Source: Lepraria neglecta
Lineage: Eukaryota > Ascomycota > Lecanoromycetes > Lecanorales > Stereocaulaceae
DNA length: 64,000 nucleotides
NCBI GenBank assembly: GCA_033220425.1
Contig: CM065649.1
Location: 1,488,001 to 1,552,000, forward strand
Direction of reading: 5' to 3'
Position 1 is the first letter of the stretch. Every line of letters begins with the position of its first letter. The position numbers were made by a program, and so were the translations under genes. The notes under the pieces were generated by a model. It did no database searches. It was given only the letters and a program-made list of their open reading frames with translations, and had not been told where the DNA came from. Of this stretch, positions 32,944 to 43,915 are shown piece by piece.

Positions 32944-33695
32944 TCATTGGTCGTTGGCCAAGACTCCCCTGACAGTTTTGACCACCTTTTTCTGTACTTG
33001 TGTAAGGCTCTGACCGCAATCAACTTCTAGCACATCTCTTTCTTGCTCGTTTGCATCCGGTTCTTCTAAAGCTTCCATTTGTGAGCGTACCATAGCACTT
33101 TTCATGTAGTGTCCTTCCCTGCTCTTCACCCGAGCCAAGAGGATATCTGCGTTTGCTCGGAGGTATATAAAATGCACCATGACATCGTGGTCTTCGTAGG
33201 CTGCAATGCGTATGACGTCTCGGTATTTTCGCTTCAGGGCGGAGCACGTGACCACGACGCCGTCATGGGGTTTGGTGGTGGAGGATTTGGACGGTGAGAG
33301 GCGAGATGTAGCGGCTTCGCGTAAGGCAATGAGCCAGTCCCATCGGTCTGTATCAGTGAGGGGGGTTCCCTGAGACATTTTCTGCTTATTCGAGTCGGTG
33401 TGGTACTAGATCCCGCAGCACGTTAGCCAGGAGGCAATTGACAAGTTCAACACCCTGTGGATTCACTCACATCATCTCCTTCGACGTACGGTATCGCTAA
33501 CTCTTTGGCCAGGTATTGGGCCACAGTGCTTTTGCCACAGCCAGCTGGGCCAGTGATGATCCACATGTGGCGGTGATGATGTGAGGCGAGGGCACCATGG
33601 ATCTGCTTGATGGCGGCTCCATTGGTTGCATAGTCCATAGGAGAAGTGGGGGTTGGCATATTACGCCTTCCGTTAACTGCGCTGACCATGGTCAT
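32944..33695 (-). CDS. gluconokinase
   Basis: Two exons (33695-33471, 33405-32944) give 228 aa. The P-loop GPAGCGKSTVAQYLAKEL is followed by YVEGDD, then across a 65-nt intron by a Lys/Met-rich loop and GTPLTDTDRWDWL, VVTCSALKRKYRD, the lid-like MVHFIYLRANADIL and REGHYMKSAMVRSQMEALE. These are the marks of bacterial/fungal GntK-type gluconokinase, which phosphorylates D-gluconate to 6-phosphogluconate for the pentose phosphate pathway. The N-terminal ~35 residues are a variable extension; an internal Met could also be used. Confident. Confidence 0.93.
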
Positions 33696-35835
33696 AGTGA
33701 TGGCGGTGTGTGAATGTTAGTGATAAGGAAAGGGAGAAGATTGCCGGTGGCAGAGAGCTACCCAAGAGCGAAAGCAATAGAGTGATAGTAAGGAGAGAGA
33801 GATTGTGCTTGTTTCCATGCTTGTGTAGCATGGAACGGATTAGCGGAGACCCTTTGTATTTAAGGTGGTGTTAGGGAGGTGCAGGGAAATTTTATTTCGT
33901 CTGTAAAGAAGGGACTTAGGGATTCTTGGAGGCGAATTGAATTGAATTGAGCCTGGTCCAAGAAGGTTGGGACCCCACACTAAGGAGGGATTCGAGGGAG
34001 AAAGAGTTGGAAGCTTGGACCAAGTTCTCTTGCCTGGCGTCTCTTACCCGTAAGCCGCAAGCCGGCAAATGCCTCATGATTTGTGAGCGGCCTGAGTGGA
34101 CCTCATTGTGGGTTCGCTGGCCTGGGCTGGGCTGCGGGGGAGGCCTGAGCGTTGAATACTTTTAGATCATTAGATGTGACGTCGAGGGCTCCCATACAGA
34201 TCTTAGGAATTTTAGTATTCCTTAGACGATGAACATGGGGTAACAGCCACTGAGTATCTAGCTTTCCCCGCGCGCTTCCTGATCCAGTATAGGACTCCGT
34301 GACCTCAGCGAGTCCAGCTGCATTTGTCGCCAACGAATGCTGAGAAGGCTCACAGGCTACAGCAGGAGATCATGATCAACGTGGGCTAGACCGCGCTCAA
34401 AAAACCCAATTCCCCTGGGCGCTCGCAAGCCTGACAATTCGGACCGCGATGGGATTAGCGTTCCAGTGATTTGGTTTTGATATGTCTTGCAGATTGATAT
34501 TGGGCCGCGTTGGTAAAACCTGTTGGAAGATAGGTCATGATTTCTGACATCCTACCGGCGGAAAAAGTCGCCTGTGAAGGGCCGGTACTACTTTCTATCA
34601 ATTGCGATACTTTCCTAGACCCTTCTTCTTCCACTTCGGACCGACATGGACGTTGCCACCAAGGACATTTAAGGTACATGCACCTACTCCCATTGCTCGG
34701 AAATTTATTCTACAGGCATAAGCTTTGACCTTTATCCACACTACTTGAAAAAAGGTTGAAAAGATTTTCCCCTAGTGTGGGGGTGCTCCTCTCGTTTACG
34801 AGAGCCTTCAACAAAGAATTGCAGACTGCTTCTATGCGCGTTCCTATTATTCAACGGAAACCCGTGACTTGTTGGTGTCTCTTGCAGCTGCTACCTTAAT
34901 ATGCACCTTACTCCACCGTGCACACAATCTGGGCTCGCCTAGAAATTAAATGCACCGAGTGCCTCCGCTTTTGATGCACGGCGTCATCTGATGCCCGAGC
35001 ATGAACGGAGGCTAGGAAACTGGAGAGGGTGTCGTCGCCGCTGTTCAATGTCAATCTGATATACAGACGATGGTTCGACGATCAATCAACACGTGGAAAG
35101 CAGGGAATCTTGTCCGGACCTGCATGCACCAGCCCTACCCCATCTAGTAAGACACTCGCTTGCTCTCTCAAATGTCTGGACCGCATTCACAATTAGCATC
35201 ATTTCGTCCGCCGGGATTCTTCGATGCTTGCACGGATCGCCGTGATGTTCAACGTGAGGCTTCCGGGCTTTGGCGGATCGAGTTGATCGATCCTATCAAT
35301 ATGCAGGCGAATTGCGGGGTAGCCGAGACAGCAACGCTTTGATGCAGCAGAACGAAAAGAGTTTGCAAGACCTTCGGGAAGTGCCAGAACGAGTGGGAAG
35401 TGCGTCCCTAGGACTTAGCAACGAGGTTAGCTGCCAACTGTTGGAGATATATTTCCAGGAATAACTCCGACGAGGCGTAAGTGGCTGGAATTTTGCTCCG
35501 TCAATAGTGGCCTCTGAAGGCAGTAGAAATACAAGGAGCACTTGCAGTAGACCATCTCGATCATCTGAATCTCGATTTCATGCACCGTGTGACAGACTAT
35601 TCAAACGCTCCGGGCCTCATGCAGGGAGCATTGGAAAAGGAAGAGAGGTGTAGCAGGCGTTTGACGGAACTCCTGTAGGGCTGACTAGCATGCCTCCAAA
35701 ATCCACTACTGGCACTAGGCCTCCACAGCTTCACTGACACGACAGCTCTGGGCACAGCTCTCCAGCACGCGACCAGCCAATTGAAGTTCACAAGTGCTCA
35801 CAACGGTCTCACACGACAGTTCAGAGCTCGCCAAG
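33696..35835. other. intergenic, nothing recognised
   Basis: About 2.1 kb between divergent gluconokinase and VPS26. A short GAATT tandem lies near 33940. Only short unlikely frames. Confidence 0.5.
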
Positions 35836-37068
35836 ATGTCCTACTTCTTCTCCACCCCAGTCGACATCGACATAGTGCTCGAGGACACAGATGACAAGAC
35901 AATGATTGACATGAAGCTGGACAAGAACCGACGGGAGAAGGCACCTCTGTACATGGATGGGGAATCAGTAAGAGGAGGAGTCACAATAAGACCCAAGGAT
36001 GGCAAGAGACTGGAACATACGGGCATCAAGGTCCAATTCATTGGCACTATTGGTATTTACAACCAGGCCCCAAAGGCACCCCCACTGCTATTGCTTACAC
36101 ACGAGGCTTCCAGAAATGTTCTTCGACAGAGGTAACCACTACGAATTCCTCTCCCTCGGCCAAGAGCTCGCAGCCCCTGGCGACCTCCAACACCCCCAAA
36201 CCTTCGACTTCAATTTCAAAAACGTGGAAAAGCAATATGAATCCTACAACGGCATCAACGTCAAACTACGCTACTTCGTCCGCGTCACAGTATCACGGCG
36301 AATGGCAGACGTAGTAAGAGAAAAAGACATATGGGTATACTCGTACCGAATACCGCCGGAGACCAATAGCTCGATAAAGATGGACGTGGGCATTGAGGAT
36401 TGCTTGCATATTGAGTTTGAGTACTCGAAGTCGAAGTATCACTTGAAGGATGTGATTGTGGGGAGGATATATTTCTTGCTGGTGCGGTTAAAGATTAAGC
36501 ATATGGAGCTTTCGATTATACGGAGGGAGACGACGGGGGTGGCGCCGAATCAGTATAATGAGAGTGAGACGCTGGTTAGATTCGAGGTAGGTTTCGGCGC
36601 CAGAGGACTCGGAGGAGCGTTGCTAATGGTATGCAGATCATGGATGGATCACCGTCAAGAGGTGTGACACTATTCGTCCTGCCATACGCCATATCACCAT
36701 ACTGACCAAAGCTCGCAGGAGAAACAATACCCATCCGGCTCTTCCTCGGCGGCTTCGATCTAACTCCTACCTTCCGGGAAGTCAATAAGAAGTACTCAAC
36801 ACGTTACTACCTAAGTCTAGTCCTCATCGACGAAGGTATGTCTCCCAGCCCACCATTTTTGCTCTCCTCTCATAGATGGCACATCCTCAACCGCGTCGCC
36901 TTATTCTCTATACGTACACGCTAACTCCATTCAACAGATGCACGCCGCTACTTCAAACAATCAGAAATTGTCCTCTACAGACAAGCGCCCGAAATCGCCG
37001 CCGCGCAATTTCAGCAGGCGCAGTCGCAGCCTCAGCAGATTACTGGGGCCGCGAGCGGAATACCATGA
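35836..37068 (+). CDS. VPS26: retromer subunit VPS26 (PEP8)
   Basis: Five exons (35836-36052, 36114-36586, 36637-36661, 36719-36835, 36938-37068) join in phase to 320 aa, close to the usual length. Arrestin-like retromer signatures run throughout: MSYFFSTPVDIDIVLEDTD, GVTIRPKDGKRLEHTGI, EMFFDRGNHYEFLSLGQEL, YFVRVTVSRRMADVV, IHKWVYSYR-like IWVYSYRIPPE, ETIPIRLFLGGFDLTPTF and RRYFKQSEIVLYR. Vps26 with Vps29 and Vps35 sorts cargo from endosomes to the Golgi. The 25-nt third exon is well supported by phase. Very confident. Confidence 0.96.
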
Positions 37069-37811
37069 TATCGAATGTTCTTCGTTTTTGTTTTTTTTTG
37101 GCATGCATGGCGTGGCGCTCGGATGCTAGACTACATATTTGTAGGGAAAGAGGCTTTGCCGATACTTTAGAGAAGAAAAGTGTAGTATAAGGCTTTTTCT
37201 TAGCCGCACGAGCGAGCTTTGGACCTATCTAACGAGTATGAAACCTGAGGATTCTACAGTTGGCTGCTTCTCGTCCCTTACTTTGAGGTAAATTGAAACG
37301 TGAATGCAGCTGCAGATGCGAAGTTCGTTGAAAGATCTGAGCACAGAGTCGCAGAGTCGCGGCTTAGATGCACATCAAGTTTCGCGTTTTTCAAAATATT
37401 AGAGAAAAGCATCGCAGATTTGCTGCTCAACTGTCCAACACATTTCGCAATTTCGAAGATTATCCAAGCAAGGTTCCCAAAAATTGGAGCTCATTTGATG
37501 TCCAGCAGAGTCTACGACCTCCGACAGTCAAAGATGGGAAACTCAAATGCGGTTAGTGCACGATGCTCCCATGTCAAGCCTTAATTCGTTCAAGCTATGG
37601 AACATGATTGCATCAGTGCATAACGCTCCCAGATCATAAAGTAGTTCGTTCAAGCCATGGAACAGGATTGCATTTTTACGTGCTAACCACAGTACTATCT
37701 CATTATTCATACACTCCCATCTCATCACGATTGGGTCTCTTTTTCCCATCATGAATCCACCCCCTCGGCGTCATTCCAACCATCAGCTGCCTATTTCCCT
37801 GAAATACCTCT
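37069..37811. other. convergent 3' region
   Basis: Between VPS26 and the CON-6 gene. A ~60-bp imperfect direct repeat containing TTCGTTCAAGC.ATGGAACA occurs at about 37585 and 37645. No gene. Confidence 0.5.
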
Positions 37812-38111
37812 CTATTCGCCCTTCCCGTTATTCTTCATGAATGCATCTTCACCGCCCAGCTTCTCGAGTTGTTCCTGCGCGTGCTGCTTGGCGCTCGCGC
37901 TGGTGTTGGGGTTGGAGATGGCCGACTGGTGGGGAAGGTTAGATTATCGTGGGAGGGTGGAGTGCTTGGAGGAGCAGTGTACCTTGTATCCAGACGCTTT
38001 GTTCGAGATGTCCTCGGTATTACCATGGATGTTGTCCATCGGGTTGGATTGCGTAGGGATGTTTTCGTCGGCGGTCTGGGCGACGGTGTTGTCGTTGATT
38101 TGGTCTGTCAT
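37812..38111 (-). CDS. conidiation-specific protein 6 (CON-6) family
   Basis: Two exons (38111-37983, 37925-37812) give 80 aa. The CON-6 motif (PF10346) is assembled across the 57-nt intron: SNKASGYKSAISNPNTSASA, then KQHAQEQLEKLGG. Neurospora con-6 is a small hydrophilic protein expressed during asexual sporulation and deposited in conidia. This copy has one motif and a polar N-terminal extension (MTDQINDNTVAQTADENI). The protein is below usual ORF cut-offs and was found by splicing the two pieces together. Confident on family. Confidence 0.85.
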
Positions 38112-38501
38112 GGTGTCTGTTGTTGTGAGATGTTACTGCAATTATTGGTGGTAGGAAGGTTTGCTTGGTGAAGAGAGCAAAGTATGTCTCATTTTTACAG
38201 CACGAAGCCCGAAGGACGTGCCACTTTTATGGTGGAAGCCATCAAAGATGACGCGCATTGAGGGGTAGGATCCGATATGCAACAATCCAAAACTTCGATC
38301 TTAAAATCAGGTTTTTAGTTTTATGTAGCCCGTTCCTTCGGCAGTCGGCAGTCACGAGGATGTCGATGGTTGCAGATCGGCGATAGCTCCTTAGTAGACC
38401 ACCAATGAAAAATATTGGCACGTTGGCCTAGGCGAACGTGATCCATTTGGGGCCAAGGCAGGGGCTTGCTGTGCGGAGGTGCAATTGGCCCTCTTATGCC
38501 T
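38112..38501. other. intergenic, CON-6 promoter side
   Basis: No gene. Upstream of CON-6 and downstream of the E2 gene. Confidence 0.5.
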
Positions 38502-40045
38502 TCATCTCAGCCTTGCCATCATTAGTCCCGGCCCTTCGACGAATACCTTGACTCGTTCTGCCATTCGAGCCATTGTTGCACCATCTACAACACGATGGTC
38601 TGCGCTCCAGCTGAAATTCATAACCTCTTTCTTTATGACGCGGTCTTGGTCGTCGAATGCTGGGATAATCCTTGCTTTTCCGATGCCGAGAATTGCGACT
38701 TCGTTTTGAACAAGTACTGGGGCTACGTACGTGCCGCCTATGCTGCCAATATTGCTCACTGTGATTGTCCCACCTGTCAAATCGGTAGCAGAGAGCTTTC
38801 CATCCTTTGCGAGGGCCTGGAGACGAGAGCATTCCGTGGCAATATCGAGCATCGATCTTGACGAGACATTCTTTATGTTTGGCACCAGGAGGCCTTGAGG
38901 CGTGTCCATGGCTATGCCAACGTTGTGTTTTTCTCGAATGACCAGTTTTGGGGCTTGTTCTCCGTTACCTGCATCGACACGGGCGTTTAGAAGCGGAAAA
39001 TCCTCCAGAGCTAGAGATACGGCCTTGATGATGAAGTGCAAGTAGGAGAGCTTCTCGCCATTCATTGCTTGGGCGTTCAGGCGTCGACGAAGCGTAGACA
39101 GTACTGTTACGTCAATTTCGTCCGCATATAAGAAATGCGGTATAGTGAGCGATCTGGTCATCGTCTTGAACATCTGGCTCTGAACAGGCGTGAGGGTGAT
39201 TGTCTTTTCGAGTTGAGCGTGGTCCGCGGTTGAGGTTTGCCGAGTTGCTGGTGCTCGAGGCCCTACATCGGTCTCTGCTTTTCGAACTGCTACGAATTTG
39301 TAGACGTCTTCTTTCATCACACGCCCATCTTTGCCTGTACCTGTGACATCTGTGATCTTCACGTCAAGTTCCTTCAGAAGTCCTCTAACAGCAGGCGTGG
39401 CCAGTGATGCATGCTTGCCTTTAGTAGCGGAGTCCCTCTCGACTTGAGAGCTATCTTCTTGCCCCCGAGCCTGCTCAGCAGCTCTCTGGGGCTGCTGTGG
39501 TGCAGATGAGGATCCTGCTTGTTCAGCGGGAGGTGCTAGTATAGCTTCATCTTCGGGAGAAATGTCACTCTGAACGTCTATATCATAGAGAGGCTACAGA
39601 ACTCAGCCTATGCTCTTCCCTCCGGAAGACTTTAGCAACTCACCTTTCCCACCTGAGCCACATCCTCGGGTTCGTAATGTAACTTTTTAATAACGCCGTC
39701 GAACCTGGAAGTAATCTTGACAATGTCAACTGGCTTGATTCAAAATTGTTAGGATATCATAAATTACCTCTGTAACAGCTTTGTCAGACTGGACCTCGCA
39801 GATTTTGTCGAATTGTTCCACGCGTGCCTCTGGTTCAACGAACCATTGTATTATCTGTACTTCTTTGATGCCTACAACAATTGAGCAAGGGCTTTGTATT
39901 AAATCCATGGATCTAACCCACCTTCTCCAATGTCAGAGAGTAGAAAAGGCCGGACTATGGCTAGGCGAGGTGATGTATGAAAGGAACGATAGATGAGGAC
40001 TCCGCTTGCAGTCCGGACGCGTCGTCCAAAAGGGCGTACCCACAT
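38502..40045 (-). CDS. branched-chain 2-oxo acid dehydrogenase E2 (lipoamide acyltransferase), mitochondrial
   Basis: Four exons (40045-39922, 39871-39768, 39715-39644, 39593-38502) join in phase to 463 aa. An Arg-rich presequence (MWVRPFGRRVRTASG.. SFHTSPRL) is a mitochondrial import signal. It is followed by the lipoyl domain, with the modified Lys in EVQSDKAVTEIT; a subunit-binding domain (ATPAVRGLLKELDVK.. GKDGRVMKEDV); and the catalytic domain with DHRVVDGATMARM, whose His is catalytic. It transfers acyl groups from Leu, Ile and Val catabolism to CoA. Closest to the BCKDH E2 type rather than pyruvate or 2-oxoglutarate E2 (IPHFLYADEIDVT). It shares a ~285-bp divergent promoter with TRS65. 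Confident. Confidence 0.93.
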
Positions 40046-40330
40046 CTGCCCGCATTGTTTCACGAATGTCATCGTGAGTCACTTGCACAAACTTGGAAAA
40101 ATGACATATTGTTTCTTCACCTACTTTATGTAGTAATTGAGAGAACCGTAGCAAATAACACGTCCCGGGAAATGCTCAAATCATCCGCGAATAGCCGTCT
40201 TCAAATTGTGGAAGGTGAAGCGAAGCGCGTAACAAAAGTCCTTGTCAAACATTCAAACCGCGAACATCCTAGAACTTCTCGCGGAGAGACTTTGATCTGC
40301 CCATGCCTGGCAAACATAAAATCTCGAGCT
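40046..40330. promoter_or_regulatory. divergent intergenic promoter, E2 / TRS65
   Basis: Only 285 bp separate the two start codons of oppositely transcribed genes, so both promoters and 5' UTRs must lie here or overlap. No clear TATA box is visible. Confidence 0.55.
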
Positions 40331-42255
40331 ATGGCTGCGACTACCAACGAGTTCATAGAGAACTCCAAGTTAGACATCCTCGTACCCCAAGCCACGGGAA
40401 TTGACATTGAAGATGTTTTTGCAAACACCGACGAGCATGCTCAAGCTGATATCACCTCTCTGATCGAGCAAAGGTCTCTTCTGTACTTTGGTGGGTATCC
40501 CCTGTCTACATTGGACGCTCTGTGGTCTTACTCATTCCTAGGTTCGTGCTAGATGAATCCCTACCGGTCTACATTGCTTTTCGCACCCCATACAAAGACG
40601 AAGCACATCTGAAATCATACCTTACCCGACTCAACATCAGCTTAGAGGTGCTAGCATATGGCTTTCAGCCGAGGCCATCAGGGGGTCAGGATGGGTCAAA
40701 GGAGAGCTCTCCTGCTCGAAATGAGGACACGTTATGGGCTGGCAACATTGATACTTTGGAGGATCCTATTACAATTATCCAGGAAGATGGAGATCAGGAA
40801 TCGGGGCACCATGTCCTTGCTATCTGGCGTAAAATCATACCGTTATGTAGGATACTCAATAGTCCGGGACTGGACCACGGTTTACTGATGGTTGTTCAGG
40901 TCGGCCTAGGATGCGACTTCAATCACCCATGATCGTCTTCAAGCCTTCTGCTATCCTGCGACCCATACATGAAGAAAGCAACGACAAACTCAGAGATCCC
41001 ATTCTACCAAGTGGTGTACCAGCATCGATCAATCTACTGGAATCCCTCAAAGGTGACCCAACATTACAAGGGGCCGTTCCAAGGCTTTCAGTGTCCAGGC
41101 TCTCTAGCGTCAAACCCCAAGCCTATGATGAAGCTATCAACGACGGCACGTTGAAAATAAATCCGCAGAAAGCGTTTCATGCGCTCCCAGCTATCTCGAG
41201 TCGAGTGCGGTATTCAAGATCGAACGGTCACAATGGGAAACCTTCCGTTATTGCGTGTCTCGATCTAGAGACCGCGCCATTCTCGAAGGACAACATCAAA
41301 ATAACAAAGACCGATATGCAATTATCTGACGGCTCTGCAGAGAAGCTAGGAAACGGGCATGCTCCAACATTACCTCTTACTTGCCAAGCAAAAGATAATC
41401 CGGTGTTCTTGTACCGCCTGACACCAAACGAGGCTCTTCATGACAGTTCGAATTCAAGCTCCGCAAGAACGGTACTAATAACAGTACACGCCGACGTCCT
41501 TGTGTCGGAAACATGCTATCCGAGCATCGAGATGCGATGGAAAACAGGAGTCGATTTCTCCACCGCCTTGAATCCCACCTATGGCGCCCCTGGCCAATCA
41601 ATGCAGCGACCCAGGAGGCCAAGCAGTCTTTCCAGAACACCCGCAGCCGCCAGCACCAGCAAACAACCTGCATCATCCGGGGAAGCAGACTCTTCAGCTA
41701 CGTCAGGGGCTAGTCAAGCTCGAGAAAGAGCAGTCTCCGTGAGCGACTTTGGTGTTTCAGTAACCTTCGCGGCGCCTAAGACTGTACGAGTGGGACAACC
41801 ATTTTCCTGGGATGTCATGGTCCTCAACCGTTCTAGCAAGCCCCGCCAGCTCGTCCTCACCGTTATCCCCAAGCGGAGGAAAGGATTTGGTCGAGACCAT
41901 TTGGCCAAGGCATCATCGTCATCCGCTGGAGTTCAGAATGCCAGTAGTACGGCTGAAGCTGTGGTTGACGAAAACGTGCTTTACGCAATGCAACGGAATG
42001 CAGGGAACGACGCAGCACAGGTGATAAGTTTAAGTACCGATGTTAGGATCGGGTACGTCAAATCCATACTGTCATATTTACGGCTCTAACTTCGTCAACA
42101 GGCCTCTACAAACAGATTCCTGCCTCAACACAGAGCTCCAATTCCTTCCTCTCGCCCAGGGATATTTGCAAATTGAAGCTGTACGGGCCGTTGATGTGAT
42201 TTCGAATGACTCGATTGATATTAGAGACTTGCCTGATATCGTAGCCGAAGGGTAG
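40331..42255 (+). CDS. TRS65: TRAPPII complex subunit Trs65
   Basis: Four exons (40331-40494, 40542-40846, 40900-42052, 42102-42255) join in phase to 591 aa. The N-terminus (NSKLDILVPQATGIDIED, then SLLYFGGFVLDESLPVYIAF) and the C-terminal Ig-like part (SVSDFGVSVTFAAPKTVRVG, WDVMVLNRSSKPRQLVLTVI, ending LQFLPLAQGYLQIEAVRAVD) match the fungal-specific Trs65 family (PF12735). Trs65 helps assemble TRAPPII, a Rab (Ypt31/32) exchange factor at the late Golgi. The central part is Ser/Ala-rich and poorly conserved (SLSRTPAAASTSKQPASSG). Confident. Confidence 0.88.
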
Positions 42256-42553
42256 AGCAATTATTGATAGATTTCTGACCAATGAATGTGCTGTCTTTTC
42301 ACTAGTGGTACTCTCATGACTCTTCGCACTACGCTCTACGTAACCCCGTCGCCAATTTTTCGTCAAGCATCCTACTATGAGTATAAGAAACATCAACCGA
42401 CCCGGAACGCCAAGTAGCTACCACAAAGCAGGCTCCAACAACACTGACCAAATTCCGCCCCTCGAAAGCAGTAATGCTATCACTTCATCACAACGCCATT
42501 CGCAAACCCCTCCAAAGAAGAGCCGACATACAGAATCCAATAACAAGGATTAA
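42256..42553. other. convergent 3' region
   Basis: Short spacer between TRS65 and the decayed hydrolase; nothing seen. Confidence 0.5.
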
Positions 42554-43915
42554 GCTCTGAATGCTTTCGGCTTAGGCGCAGGAGTAACAACCGGCACATC
42601 CTCACGTTCCACTGGTGCTGTTCGACGCGCCACACCAGTTTCAGAAGTCAATGCAAAGGCGCCATTGCTGACCGTATGCGGAGGAGTAGCACTGTATGCA
42701 GAAAGCATAATCGACATAACACCATCCTGGCCATCGATAGTAGGATGAAAAGCCCTATTAAGCGCATCGAAGAGCCAGGTGTCGAAGGTGAAGTTGACAC
42801 CTGGTTGGTTGGACGTGTCGCCACCAGTGGCACTGAGGAAGAGGGTTGATACGGTTAGAGAGGGGTCAGCGGAAAGTTGTTGTTGGGCCCATGTTTGCCA
42901 TCGGATAGCGTCGCTGTCGCTAGAGAATTCTAACGTTGTTCGTTGGGATTGGATTGGTTTGGGTCCGGCTCGGTGACCCCGATGTCACGGTATCTGTGGC
43001 CGTTGGAAGCGGGAGAGACGTCTACGTAGACCTAGACAAGGCGTTAGGTAGTCCACAGGCAGGGGGAAGATGTCTCGGAATAAAATCTACGTACCACTGG
43101 CTGCCTTCTGTCTCTGCTATTCGCGCAACCAACTGCTGCATCAATTTGAGTATTGAGAGCTTGCGTCAAGCCGTTCATTTGGGTCCGCAACTCTTATGTC
43201 AATTTGTTCGGAGTCGTATCCGCCCAAAAGTTAAAGTCGACGTCGTTGCATTGCGTCGTGTCCACGTTCCAGAAATGATGATAGCCCGTAACGTAAAGCT
43301 TGAAGCCTGGATTGATGACCTGGGTCATGATTGCCGAAAGAAAACTATCGAGCTTCGCGGGAAGATCGTTTGCGATCAGGTTCCCAGTGTTATCGAGTGT
43401 CTCAGAGCTGTCGGGAATACGGTTTACTTTGAAAATTCAGGCGTTGGCACAGTCGCCGAAGCCGACGTCGTTGCCTCCGACCGTCAAAGTCACCATATAG
43501 GATTCCCCATCGATGGCAGAGATCTGGTTGTCGATAATGGATTTCGTATCTGCACTGGAACATGCAGGCCATTCACTACAATGTCGCAGGTAAGCGTCAT
43601 TATTGTTTCTGAACACACTCTCAATGACGAGCTTGGCTTACGAGTATCTGAATTGTGGCGTATCAATGACAATATTCATGACGTTGAAATATGCCTCAAT
43701 ATAGCGGGAGCATGTCCCGTCGCCATCGTTGAAGTTTGCTCGATCTCCGGCCCCAATACCGGAAGCATAGGAGTCTCCCAGGCCAGTCCACTTCTTAATA
43801 GCACAAGAAGCCAGGGGGGAGAACAGGGTGATGACAAAGAGGACATTACTACCAGAGGGTCAGATCTCAAGGGAGCATTACGTTGTTAGACCAAGTGTGT
43901 AACGGACGCTTTCAT
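42554..43915 (-). pseudogene. SGNH/GDSL-type hydrolase, decayed
   Basis: The minus strand encodes an SGNH hydrolase: WTGLGDSYASGIGAG (block I with the nucleophile Ser), GESYMVTLTVGGNDVGFGDC (block III), VTGYHHFWNVDTTQCND, GVTEPDPNQ and a block V-like AFHPTIDGQ. An intron (GTAAGC..TTGTAG, about 43640-43587) sits between the first two. Two in-frame stops interrupt the body (TGA at 43437-43439 after CANA, TAA at 43194-43196 where CAA would fit), the frame changes again near 42930, and no clean start exon is found. The parent was probably a secreted esterase/lipase. A 317-codon open frame on the plus strand over it is a shadow. Decay is clear; exact exon borders are not. Confidence 0.8.

Noticed and set aside
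42936-43889. 317-codon open frame on the plus strand
   Set aside because: It is antisense to the recognisable SGNH hydrolase remnant, whose motifs are on the minus strand; its own product has no family signature.
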